From: Planctomycetaceae bacterium | Lineage (GTDB): Bacteria; Planctomycetota; Planctomycetia; Pirellulales; Thermoguttaceae | Direction of reading: 5' to 3' | DNA length: 15,693 nt | Assembly: GCA_031267635.1 (NCBI GenBank) | Contig: JAIRYX010000480.1 | Coordinates: 1-15,693 of the forward strand | Shown here: piece after piece, positions 7,563-14,622 of the stretch | How the letters are laid out: every line of letters begins with the position of its first letter | Position numbering within the stretch: position 1 is the first letter of the stretch | Position numbers and translations under genes: made by a program | The notes under the pieces: model-generated | What the model was told of the DNA's origin: nothing | The model's input: only the letters and a program-made list of their open reading frames with translations | The model's database searches: none

Positions 7563-7905
7563 CGTAACTGTTCAGCCGCTCCAACCCAATAAATCCGCAC
7601 TGGGCGTCTGAATAGTTATCCGAAGGATTTTACTATTGCAGCCCTTATTTATCAAGTTTCCCTTAGTCGCCGACATAGCCCCTCAAACGCGCCCTTATGT
7701 TTTAGATCATGGATTGTTACCAAACTAAATGGAACGAAAAATAAGGGAATAAGGTCGCATGTTAGCGAGATTCGGGCTACTAGGGGAAAAAAGAAAAAAG
7801 TTGATAAATTAAGGGCGGCAATAATAATATGTTCCGGTAAAATTGACGGTAACTATTCCGTTGTCCTATACGGATTTATTTGGTTTGATCGACTGAATAG
7901 TTACG
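7563..7905. repeat. Composite palindromic repeat, family A copy 3 (most complete arms)
   Basis: The terminal arms are 7563-7600 (CGTAACTGTTCAGCCGCTCC...) and 7868-7905 (reverse complement CGTAACTATTCAGTCGATCA...), identical at 31 of 38 positions. Inside, CTTATTTATCAAGTTTCCC is mirrored by GGGGAAA and GTTGATAAATTAAGGG, and GCGCCCTTAT by ATAAGGGAATAAGG, so the whole 343-bp unit is a nested palindrome around an AT-rich centre near 7700-7735. It fills most of the 7426-7940 spacer. No coding capacity is seen. Confidence 0.8.
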
Positions 7906-7922
7906 TTTCCTGAATGTTAACC

Positions 7923-7941
7923 GCTCATGCGTAACATGAGT
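7923..7941 (-). repeat. Small palindrome, family E copy 2 (inverted)
   Basis: GCTCATGCGTAACATGAGT is the exact reverse complement of 7541-7559. It touches the first base of the peroxiredoxin stop codon (TAA, 7941-7943), so the hairpin follows that gene directly in its mRNA. Confidence 0.65.
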
Positions 7942-8540
7942 TATTTATAGGTGGCTGCAAAGAATGTTTTACTTCCTTGAGGATCAGCTTTCATGCCGGA
8001 TTTTCCTTCTTGCCAATTGGCGGGACAAACTTCACCGTACTTTTCCACAAACTGCAACGCTTTCACCAATCGCAACGCTTCGTCCACGTTGCGCCCAAGC
8101 GGGAGATCATTGACAATCTGGTGTCTTACGATTCCGCTTTTATCAATGAGAAAAAGACCACGAAGAGCAACTCCGGCGTCTGGAATCAAAACGTCGTAGC
8201 TTTCTGAAATCTTTTTGGTTATGTCGGAAACCAATGGATACTTTAGTTCACCGAGACCGCCATCTTTGCGAGATGTGTTAATCCATGCAAGATGCGTAAA
8301 CTCACTATCCACTGAACATCCAAGCAGTTGAACGTTCAGCTTTTCAAATTCAGACGCAGCTTCCGAGAATGCGATAATTTCTGTCGGGCAAACAAAGGTG
8401 AAGTCCATTGGATAGAAAAATAGCACGACATACTTTCCGGCTTTTGTGTATTCGGAAATCGAAATTTCTTTAAACGTGCCGTTCGGCATAACAGCTTGCG
8501 CTTTGAAATCGGGAGCGGGTTTTTGAACCAAGACTGACAT
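7941..8540 (-). CDS. Typical 2-Cys peroxiredoxin (AhpC/Prx1 type)
   Basis: It reduces hydrogen peroxide and organic peroxides through a disulfide-forming cysteine pair, in the cytoplasm. FYPMDFTFVCPTE at 42-54 holds the peroxidatic Cys51, and EVCPANW at 170-176 the resolving Cys172. GGLG at 94-97 and an aromatic-rich C-terminal tail (TFFAATYK) resemble the elements that make some eukaryotic-like Prx1 enzymes sensitive to over-oxidation. The 199 residues match the family. AAAGGA precedes the ATG at about 10 nt. No reductase gene (ahpF or thioredoxin) is adjacent. The transcript probably ends at the hairpin at 7464-7500 or in the repeats between. It could be named ahpC or prx; the sequence alone does not decide. 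Confidence 0.93.
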   Translation of the reverse strand: MSVLVQKPAPDFKAQAVMPNGTFKEISISEYTKAGKYVVLFFYPMDFTFVCPTEIIAFSEAASEFEKLNVQLLGCSVDSEFTHLAWINTSRKDGGLGELKYPLVSDITKKISESYDVLIPDAGVALRGLFLIDKSGIVRHQIVNDLPLGRNVDEALRLVKALQFVEKYGEVCPANWQEGKSGMKADPQGSKTFFAATYK

Positions 8541-8758
8541 AATGTTATCGTCCTTTTAATTTTTGAAATTGTGAAACTTTTGAGACTATTTTGTGTGAAT
8601 TTTATTCAAACCACAACTTAATCTTACCAGAAAAATAGCAATATAAAAGGATGCTGAAAATTTTTCTCTTTGGCTTCCAAGTGACACAAGGGATTTTAGG
8701 GACAGAGCGAGATTCTTGGGAAGGGGCAAGAAATCTTTTGCCCTTGATGAAAATTTTT

Positions 8759-8793
8759 GCTTATTTCACATTTTGGGGAGGGACTAATTTATA
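8759..8793 (-). repeat. Solo outer module of family A
   Basis: TTATTTCACATTTTGGGGAG followed by GGACTAATTTATA is the outer module also found at 2496-2530, 11682-11699 and 13790-13814, here without the arms. It lies between the peroxiredoxin upstream region and another small palindrome. About 15 nt upstream of it, AAGGGGCAA (8721-8729) and TTGCCCTT (8738-8745) form a separate small hairpin. The 8541-8720 stretch before this is AT-rich and must contain the peroxiredoxin promoter, which I cannot place confidently. Confidence 0.6.
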
Positions 8794-8817
8794 ACTCATG
8801 TTACGCATGCATGAGCT
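8794..8817 (+). repeat. Small palindrome, family E copy 3 (expanded)
   Basis: ACTCATGTTACGCATG then CATGAGCT is the 7541-7560 palindrome with an extra CATG. It directly joins the solo family A module on the left and comes 10 bp before a family B element on the right. Confidence 0.6.
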
Positions 8818-8827
8818 ATACTCATCC

Positions 8828-8930
8828 CACTTGAAATTTCGGTTTTAAGCAATGTATATCGTTCATCACGTCCCCACAGTCCCTTTTGTCTCTAATGTCC
8901 CTTTGAGAATGAAAACCGAATTTTAAAGTG
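8828..8930 (+). repeat. Family B inverted-end element, copy 2
   Basis: CACTTGAAATTTCGGTTTT (8828-8846) and AAAACCGAATTTTAAAGTG (8912-8930) are reverse complements at 17 of 19 positions. The interior resembles the tgt leader at 6182-6287 in the same orientation. No coding start follows; family A copy 4 begins 12 bp later. Confidence 0.65.
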
Positions 8931-8942
8931 TAAGGAATATAT

Positions 8943-9313
8943 CGTGACTATTCAGCCGTTCCAACCAAATAAATCCGCACTGGGCGTCGGAATAGTTATC
9001 CGAAAGATTTTACTATTGCAGCTCTTATTTATCAAGTTTCCCTTAGTCGCCGACATAGCCCCCCAATCGCGCCCTTATGTTTTAGATCATGGATTGTTAT
9101 CAAACCAAATGGAACGAAAAATAAGGGAATAAGGGCGCATATTGGTGGTGCAATTCGGGTTACTAATGGGATTTTATGAATAAGGGCGGCAATAGGAATA
9201 TGTTCCAGTAAAATTGACTGGAGTTACCCAGTTGCCGTGCGGATGTATTTGGGTTGGGCAATTGAATAATTGCGAGTTTTCAGATATTGTCCTCCAAAAA
9301 CGAAATAATCAGG
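8943..9313 (+). repeat. Composite palindromic repeat, family A copy 4
   Basis: The left arm starts CGTGACTATTCAGCCG at 8943. The interior from about 8980 to 9140 is nearly identical to copy 3 (shared GTTTTAGATCATGGATTGTT and AAATGGAACGAAAAATAAGG), so these two copies are recently related. The right arm (9237-9274) has GTGCGGATGTATTTGGGTTG, and the tail module AGATATTGTCCTCCAAAAACG ends near 9313. It fills the spacer up to the transketolase stop. The open frame at 8944-9132 is repeat sequence. Confidence 0.8.
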
Positions 9314-9358
9314 AAAAATCTTTTGCCTTACGTATTTGTTCCTTATGTCCCTTAATTT

Positions 9359-11440
9359 TTACCTTTTCTTATCCAGCACGTCTTTTGCGATTTCCGCCAC
9401 ATGGTCGGCGGTGAAACCGAAATATTGGAATAATTTGTTCGCGGGACCGGATGCGCCGAAACCGCTCATGCCGACAAACGCGCCGCCGCTACCGATGTAT
9501 TTGTGCCAGCCCTGTTCGCTCGCCATTTCCACCGCGACACGCGCTGTTATGTCAGGCGGCAACACCGATTCCTTATATTCCGCCGTTTGCCGCTCAAACA
9601 ATTCCCAACACGGCATACTGACAACGCGGCAACGTACCGCCTGCGCAATCAGAACGTCGTGCGCTTCGAGACAAAGCGAAACTTCGCTTCCCGTGCCGAT
9701 AAGAATCAATTCCGGTTTGACCGTATTACCTTTGTCGTCCACCGCGTCAACAAGAACATACGCTCCTTTGGCGACGCCGCTTACCGGAGCGTAAACCGTG
9801 CGGTCAAGAGTCGGCAAATTTTGACGGGTCAACACCATCACGGAAGGCGTTTTTTTATCTAAAATCGCGGCTTTGTACGCTTCAATCACTTCATTCGCGT
9901 CCGCCGGACGAAACACATTCAAATTCGGAATCGCTCGCAACGACGCAAGATGTTCTATCGGTTGATGCGTTGGTCCGTCTTCGCCGACGCCAATGGAATC
10001 ATGCGTAAAGATGTATAACACCGGCGTCTTCATCAACGCGCTTAAACGAATCGCCGGACGAAGATAATCGGCAAAAACAAAAAACGTCGCGCAGAAACTC
10101 CGCAGCCCCGACAACGACAAACCGTTTGCAATCGCCGCCATGCCATGTTCGCGGATTCCGAAATGAAAATTGCGTCCGGCGGGATTTTTCTCGCTGAAAT
10201 CTCCGGCGCCGGGAAATTTCAACTCCGTGTTGTTCGACGGCGCGAGGTCGGCGGAACCGCCTACAAACCAAGCAAAATGCTCTGCAATTTGATTCAGCGT
10301 TTTTCCCGATGAAACGCGGCTCGCAATTCCTTTGGAGTCGGCAGGAAATGTTTCGATTCCTTTGTCCCAACCATCCGGCAGTTTCTCTTTGCAGATCGCC
10401 AAAAGTTCCGCACCGAGTTCCGGATATGCCGCGCGATATTTTTCAAACAACGCTTTCCATTCGGCAAACGCCTGAACGCCGTTTTGATAAACGCCGTTTT
10501 CAAACGTTTTATAAACGTCGGCGGACACGGCGAATTTTTCGTCGGGATTCATGCCGTAAGCAACTTTCGCCGCTTTGATTTCTTCGTCGCCAAGCGGCGC
10601 GCCATGCGCTTTGTGCGAACCGGCAAGTTTCGGCGAACCGTAAGCAATGACGCTTTTAACGATAATTAGCGTCGGACGGTCGGTCGTGTTGTCAAATGTT
10701 TTCAACGCTTTTCGTAACGCGGGAATGTCGTTCACGTCGTCCACTCGCAACACCTGCCAACCATACGCTTCAAAACGTTTCTGCACATCTTCAGTAAACG
10801 CAAGCGACGTGTCTCCTTCAATGGTGATACCGTTGTCGTCGTAAAGCCAGCAAAGATTCGACAGTTTCAAATGCCCGGCAATAGACGCCGCTTCGGATGC
10901 GATTCCTTCCATCATATCGCCGTCGCCGCAAACCGCATAGACGTTGTTATGAAAGAGATCGAAACCGGACTTGTTGTATCTTCCGGCAAACCATTTTTCC
11001 GCAATCGCTATGCCGACGCTTGTCGCAACGCCTTGACCGAGCGGTCCCGTCGTCAATTCGACGCCGGAAACATGACCATATTCCGGGTGTCCGGCACAAG
11101 GACTGCCAAGCTGTCGGAAATTTTTAATATCGTCGAGCGTTACCGCCGGCTGATCGGTCGGTTCGCAGTCCTCGCCGAGTTTTTTCACGCCGGAAAGATG
11201 CAGCAACGAGTAAACCAACATTGATGCGTGCCCCGCTGAAAGAACGAATCTGTCACGTCCCAACCATCGCGGATGCGTTGGATCGTAAGCCATCTGCTCA
11301 TTAAAAAGCAAATAGCCAATAGGAGCAAGTGCCATTGGCGTTCCCGGATGCCCGCTGTTCGCCGCCTGCACCGCGTCCATTGATAACGCGCGGATCGTGT
11401 CAATCGCTCTTTTTTCCTGCTCTGTCATGGATAATGCCAT
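9359..11440 (-). CDS. tkt: Transketolase
   Basis: A thiamine-diphosphate enzyme of the non-oxidative pentose phosphate pathway that moves two-carbon ketol units between sugar phosphates, in the cytoplasm. From the start chosen here the protein has 693 residues, usual for bacterial TktA. NSGHPGTPM at 28-36 is the N-terminal substrate motif; GDGDMMEG at 172-179 with DDNG following is the ThDP/metal motif; HFGIREHGMA at 426-435 holds the catalytic Glu431; DSIGVGEDGPTHQPIE at 481-496 is the transketolase signature. I chose the ATG at 11440 because AGGACA lies just upstream; the ATG at 11467 has no ribosome binding site and would add nine unconserved residues. No fused or neighbouring pentose phosphate gene is present, so it seems to be a single-gene unit. 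Confidence 0.95.
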   Translation of the reverse strand: MALSMTEQEKRAIDTIRALSMDAVQAANSGHPGTPMALAPIGYLLFNEQMAYDPTHPRWLGRDRFVLSAGHASMLVYSLLHLSGVKKLGEDCEPTDQPAVTLDDIKNFRQLGSPCAGHPEYGHVSGVELTTGPLGQGVATSVGIAIAEKWFAGRYNKSGFDLFHNNVYAVCGDGDMMEGIASEAASIAGHLKLSNLCWLYDDNGITIEGDTSLAFTEDVQKRFEAYGWQVLRVDDVNDIPALRKALKTFDNTTDRPTLIIVKSVIAYGSPKLAGSHKAHGAPLGDEEIKAAKVAYGMNPDEKFAVSADVYKTFENGVYQNGVQAFAEWKALFEKYRAAYPELGAELLAICKEKLPDGWDKGIETFPADSKGIASRVSSGKTLNQIAEHFAWFVGGSADLAPSNNTELKFPGAGDFSEKNPAGRNFHFGIREHGMAAIANGLSLSGLRSFCATFFVFADYLRPAIRLSALMKTPVLYIFTHDSIGVGEDGPTHQPIEHLASLRAIPNLNVFRPADANEVIEAYKAAILDKKTPSVMVLTRQNLPTLDRTVYAPVSGVAKGAYVLVDAVDDKGNTVKPELILIGTGSEVSLCLEAHDVLIAQAVRCRVVSMPCWELFERQTAEYKESVLPPDITARVAVEMASEQGWHKYIGSGGAFVGMSGFGASGPANKLFQYFGFTADHVAEIAKDVLDKKR

Positions 11441-11502
11441 ATTGTTGTCCTGTATTTTTCTCTTCATTTGTTAAGTGTTTGGGAAATATCAAAAACACAA
11501 AA

Positions 11503-11508
11503 ATTATA
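11503..11508 (-). promoter_or_regulatory. Probable -10 element of tkt
   Basis: On the minus strand this reads TATAAT, about 63 nt upstream of the tkt start. No convincing -35 is found 16-18 bp upstream, so the promoter is only partly supported. Confidence 0.35.
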
Positions 11509-11583
11509 TCGGAAAATTTATTTTTTCCTAGACGTAGGTTTGTTGAAGACCGTTTCTCAAAACTTTTTGAGGTTTAGAAAATT

Positions 11584-11699
11584 CCGGATTATTTCGTTTT
11601 TGAGGGACAATATTTGAAAACGCATAAACATAGAACACTAGGGCAACTGAATCGCTACAGGATTTTATAAATCAAGCTCTCCCTAAAATGTGAAATAAA
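11584..11699 (-). repeat. Composite palindromic repeat, family A copy 5 (minimal, reversed)
   Basis: Read on the minus strand it has the outer module (TTTCACATTTTAGGGAGAG), TTGATTTATAAAATCCTGTA, a shortened arm with GATTCAGTTGCC, and the tail module GTTTTCAAATATTGTCCCTC. It is thus the reverse complement of the order at 2496-2684 with the arm pair collapsed. It lies between the divergent tkt and rhomboid promoters. Confidence 0.7.
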
Positions 11700-11728
11700 T
11701 AGGAAATTTTCTTCTCCTATCTTTTATC

Positions 11729-11756
11729 TTGTCAATTCTCTTTCGCATGCTAAAAT
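11729..11756 (+). promoter_or_regulatory. Sigma70-type promoter of the rhomboid gene
   Basis: TTGTCA (11729-11734) and TAAAAT (11751-11756) are 16 bp apart, and the start codon follows 50 bp later. Confidence 0.5.
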
Positions 11757-11805
11757 GACTTTAATCTGATTTGAATTGACGAATTTTTGATTACTGGAGC
11801 AAATT

Positions 11806-12687
11806 ATGGGATTTTATGACCGTGATTATTATCGGGGCGACTCGTCCCGCCGAGAATATTATCATATTCAAACACAGCAATCGTGGGTTTTTGCGATTAT
11901 CGTCGTCAATATCATGATCTTTGCGGCGAATTTTATTCGCGGCGACAACGTGATCAATAATCTTTTAATGATGAGCAGCTCAACGCTTTATCACCCCGCA
12001 GAATGGTGGCGACTGATTACATGCGCGTTTGCGCACGCGAATTTTCAGCACATCTTTTTTAATATGTTTGCGCTCTTTTTCTTCGGACCGCTTGTGGAAC
12101 GGCGTTACGGACCGACAGAATTTTTGTGCTTTTACCTTGTTACTGCAATCCTTGCGAGCTTGGCGTGGGGAATTTTGAATTTGGAAAAATCAGCGTCCAT
12201 GCTCGGCGCGTCGGGAGCGATCAGCGGAGTGGTGATGTTGGTGATTTGGAATTATCCGCGAATGTTGGTTTACGTTTTTGGAATTATCGAAATGCCAATG
12301 TGGCTCATGGGGGCTTTTTATATCGGATTAGATCTATTTGGAGTTCTAGGTTACAGCGGCGAAAGAAATATTGCTTACGCAGCGCACCTTGCCGGAACCG
12401 CTTTCGGAGCGTTGTACGCTTGGCAAAAATGGCGTTTTTGCAGTATTCCTTATTTTTTCACATCGGCGTATTGGAAAGAACGTGCAAGAAAACGAAAATT
12501 CTTTCATCCAAAGGATTATATTGATAGTTACAACGATAGCGATAAAGATGACACGGAACGTACCGAACAGGTGGACGCGATTCTTCGGAAAATTTCGGAA
12601 AAAGGTCAAGATAGTCTTACATGGAATGAACGGCGCATTCTGAAACGTGCCAGCGAAGAATATCAAAAGAAACACAAGCCGAAGTAA
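11806..12687 (+). CDS. Rhomboid family intramembrane serine protease
   Basis: The 293-residue membrane protein cleaves other membrane proteins within or near their transmembrane segment. Hydrophobic segments run from about 27-43 to 190-205. HANFQHIFFNM at 77-87 is the conserved HxxxxHxxxN of the second core helix. GASG at 134-137 holds the catalytic Ser136, and AYAAHLAG at 190-197 the catalytic His194, so the Ser-His dyad is intact. After the last helix a charged tail of about 75 residues contains VDAILRKISEKGQDSLTWNERRILKRAS (split here as VDAILRKISEKG and LTWNERRILKRAS), a conserved C-terminal helix pair seen in many rhomboids of this group. GGAG precedes the ATG by 7 nt. The next gene starts 61 bp downstream on the same strand and encodes a single-pass membrane protein, an attractive but unproven substrate candidate. 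Confidence 0.9.
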   Translation: MGFYDRDYYRGDSSRREYYHIQTQQSWVFAIIVVNIMIFAANFIRGDNVINNLLMMSSSTLYHPAEWWRLITCAFAHANFQHIFFNMFALFFFGPLVERRYGPTEFLCFYLVTAILASLAWGILNLEKSASMLGASGAISGVVMLVIWNYPRMLVYVFGIIEMPMWLMGAFYIGLDLFGVLGYSGERNIAYAAHLAGTAFGALYAWQKWRFCSIPYFFTSAYWKERARKRKFFHPKDYIDSYNDSDKDDTERTEQVDAILRKISEKGQDSLTWNERRILKRASEEYQKKHKPK

Positions 12688-12748
12688 TGCCGTTTTCCGC
12701 ATTTGCCGATAGGAATATTGTGTTTTTATTATTCTTGGGTGTTTCATT

Positions 12749-13504
12749 ATGTCGCGGAAAATGCGGAAACAATCGGCTCGGCTTGACGATTACGACGAAT
12801 CCTACGATGAGTTGGACGATGACGCATACGACGAGGACGATTACAGCGACAGCGAATCCGAAGAAGATTGGGATGAAGAAGATGAGGACGAGGAAGATAA
12901 TGACGAGGACGACGAGGATTGCGAAAAAGTTCCGTCACGTCATTATCAAAAGCTGCGGGGTTCTTCCAAATCGCATCCGTCGCGCAAAGCAGCAACATTT
13001 GCTCGTTCCATTGGCATAAGAGAAAGCAAACGCAAAAAACTTCCGACAAGTTCCATCATTCGTGCGGTGGCGCATCGCCCCAAACCATCGGTACGTTCTA
13101 ACCGATGGCGGTATCATAACGCGGAAACAAGTTATGAACGTTCTAAAAAATTCGGAAAAGAGAAACGCGGCGAAGAAACGCCGCATAAGCCGCATTTTTG
13201 GAATGTGTTTCAATCTCGTTCGCAAGAACAAGATTTTAATTCTAACAACAGAAAACATCATAACGCAAAGGATGCCGAAGTTTCCAACCACGAAGGCGAA
13301 AGCGTTGCGCCGCAAGGTGGAACGCTTTCGGCATGGGTAAAATTTCTTTTTTTACTAATTGTGCTTGCCGGAGGAACGTGGTATGCGTTTTACGTCAGCG
13401 CGTTACCGCCTTCCGGAAACATGACCGTCCCCGCCGCACAAAAAAATGACAAATCGGAAAACACGCCCAAAGTTTCTACACATCGGATTGCAAATCGGCG
13501 GTAA
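12749..13504 (+). CDS. Acidic low-complexity single-pass membrane protein, unknown function
   Basis: I do not recognise a family. The 251 residues fall into an Asp/Glu/Tyr-rich block (13-59), a strongly basic, Arg/Lys/His-rich and probably disordered region (62-180), one transmembrane helix (about 196-217, WVKFLFLLIVLAGGTWYAFY), and a short polar tail of about 33 residues. With no N-terminal signal and one late helix, the long charged part probably stays in the cytoplasm with the tail outside, though topology is inferred. Codon usage resembles neighbouring genes and the frame is long and uninterrupted, supporting a real gene. No clear ribosome binding site precedes the ATG. It follows the rhomboid gene by 61 bp. 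The charge-segregated composition could suit nucleic acid or surface binding, but this is speculation. Confidence 0.65.
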   Translation: MSRKMRKQSARLDDYDESYDELDDDAYDEDDYSDSESEEDWDEEDEDEEDNDEDDEDCEKVPSRHYQKLRGSSKSHPSRKAATFARSIGIRESKRKKLPTSSIIRAVAHRPKPSVRSNRWRYHNAETSYERSKKFGKEKRGEETPHKPHFWNVFQSRSQEQDFNSNNRKHHNAKDAEVSNHEGESVAPQGGTLSAWVKFLFLLIVLAGGTWYAFYVSALPPSGNMTVPAAQKNDKSENTPKVSTHRIANRR

Positions 13505-13512
13505 ATACTGAA

Positions 13513-13814
13513 CGTAACGATTCAGTCGCTCAAACCAAATAAATTCGCACTGGGTAACGCTCTTAATGACGATGGTCTCCATTGCTTGGTTATCCGAAAG
13601 ATTTTACTATTGCCGCTCTTATTGATCAAGTTTCCCTTATTAGCCAACAAAGACCCTCCAAACTCGCTCTTATGCCCTTATTTTTTAGATCAAGGATTGT
13701 TACCAAAACAATTAAACGAAAAATAAGGGAATTAAGGGCGCATATTGGGAGTACAATTGGGGCTACTAAGGGAATTTTATAAATCAATACCTCCCCCCAA
13801 AATGTGAAATAAAC
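13513..13814 (+). repeat. Composite palindromic repeat, family A copy 6
   Basis: The left arm begins CGTAACGATTCAGTCGC at 13513, nine bases after the acidic-protein stop. The interior has CAAGTTTCCCTTATTAGCC mirrored by GGGGCTACTAAGGGAA. The right arm and tail module are missing; the copy instead ends in the outer module (CCCCAAAATGTGAAATAA, to 13814). Left half and outer module are thus joined in a different order from copy 1. Confidence 0.75.
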
Positions 13815-14086
13815 GGAAAAATTTTCCTTGCTACCGTTATTTCTTATGTTAAAATAAACAAATATGGACAATGTTTCCAAAAAACTAGTCCATTGCGCGG
13901 TAATTGTTTCCATTCTTTATGTATAATCTTGCGAATAGGAAATTTTTTCATCTCCTACTTGCAACAATTACGAATCAGAATAGAATACCAAATGAATGTT
14001 ATAAATTCAACACATTACAAGAAGTAACCCAAAATTTATTATTCAGTAAATTTTTGACAATAAACAATTAGATTCGCAAGTATAAT
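13815..14086. other. AT-rich spacer with two TATAAT boxes
   Basis: No gene is seen. TATAAT occurs at 13922-13927 and 14081-14086. TTGACA at 14054-14059 precedes the second by 21 bp, too long for a normal promoter. CTTGCGAAT (13928-13936) and ATTCGCAAG (14072-14080) are a perfect 9-bp inverted repeat adjoining the two TATAAT boxes. The stretch leads directly into the structured element at 14087. Confidence 0.4.
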
Positions 14087-14335
14087 CACATCCAATCCAT
14101 AAATTATGGGTATTGTTTTCACATACCAACTGAATATTTCAGGTGAAAACGATTGATTTTGCTATCCTAAAGTAATGTCCCCTACTGGGGGCGTCGCGTA
14201 GGATAGCTTGCGAGCTTTCCATGCGGCGTATTCTACAGGATTTGAGTAGGAGACGGCGTATTGTTTCGATACGATTTTATATTGATACGAAACGCTTATC
14301 TTGGTATGTAAGGGAAAGCTCGTTCATTGGATGTG
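14087..14335 (+). ncRNA. Candidate structured RNA with closed multi-branch fold, no known family recognised
   Basis: CACATCCAAT (14087-14096) pairs perfectly with ATTGGATGTG (14326-14335) and closes the element. Within it are P2, GTTTTCAC (14115-14122) with GTGAAAAC (14143-14150), extendable by three pairs, capped by CTGAA/TTCAG; P3, GCTATCCTA (14161-14169) with TAGGATAGC (14199-14207), containing CCCC-TACT-GGGG; and P4, CGAGCTTTCC (14211-14220) with GGAAAGCTCG (14313-14322), which encloses TTCTAC/GTAGGA (14231-14236, 14246-14251), CGTAT/ATACG (14257-14273) and CTTA/TAAG (14295-14312). The stems are nested without conflict. No long open frame exists here. I compared it by eye with tmRNA, RNase P RNA, 6S and SRP RNA and found none of their hallmark sequences. 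The strand is assumed from gene direction; it could also be a DNA-level element such as a mobile element end. Confidence 0.5.
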
Positions 14336-14366
14336 GCGTGGCGTCCCTTCTTCAGTTTCTTGAACA

Positions 14367-14400
14367 GGTACGTTAAATATTCTTGTACCGTCTTTCTTAT
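14367..14400 (+). terminator. Weak terminator-like hairpin after the structured element
   Basis: GGTAC (14367-14371) and GTACC (14385-14389) form a 5-bp stem with a 13-nt loop, followed by a pyrimidine-rich tract (GTCTTTCTTATTTTC). The stem is short, so this is only a possible end of the transcript. Confidence 0.25.
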
Positions 14401-14465
14401 TTTCTCAATAAATTCTACTGGAATATTTCCATTTTGTTACGGTTGCATGATGGAAATCAGCTCTT

Positions 14466-14543
14466 TGTAACCGTTCCTAAAGCGAACTTTCAAACGCGAA
14501 AAAATGCGAAAGGTTACGAAAAATAGCTTCGTGTTATTTCGCG
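14466..14543 (+). repeat. Upstream repeat of ankyrin gene 1 (family C copy 1)
   Basis: It begins TGTAACCGTTCCTAAAGCGA and ends TAGCTTCGTGTTATTTCGCG. The copy at 15071-15157 is nearly identical apart from a roughly 9-bp length difference in a run of CGCGAA-type units. The 3' half can fold as GCGAAA...TTTCGC with a TTCG loop. Confidence 0.75.
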
Positions 14544-14560
14544 TTGAAAAATGATTCACC

Positions 14561-14587
14561 GGACAAGCAAAGAAGTTTTGTTTGTCC
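14561..14587 (+). promoter_or_regulatory. Leader hairpin before ankyrin gene 1
   Basis: GGACAAGCAAA (14561-14571) and TTTGTTTGTCC (14577-14587) pair at 10 of 11 positions. It lies 35 nt before the start codon. An equivalent, stronger palindrome lies 34 nt before ankyrin gene 2, followed in both cases by an AACATGAAAAC sequence, so position and form are conserved between the duplicates although the base sequence has changed on both arms. Confidence 0.5.
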
Positions 14588-14622
14588 ATAACATGAAAAC
14601 TTAAAATTGAAGAAAACTTACA

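Noticed and set aside
8944..9132. Short plus-strand open frame of 62 codons
   Set aside because: It coincides with the left half of family A copy 4; the frame at 13582-13782 has the same origin in copy 6.
7541..9313. CRISPR array
   Set aside because: Repeats here are few, long, palindromic and irregularly spaced, and no cas gene is present.
11441..11467. Upstream start of transketolase at 11467
   Set aside because: It has no ribosome binding site and adds nine unconserved residues, whereas the ATG at 11440 has AGGACA just upstream.
14087..14620. Retron (closing inverted repeat, small hairpins, one long hairpin)
   Set aside because: The layout is reminiscent, but no reverse transcriptase gene follows; the next gene encodes an ankyrin lipoprotein.
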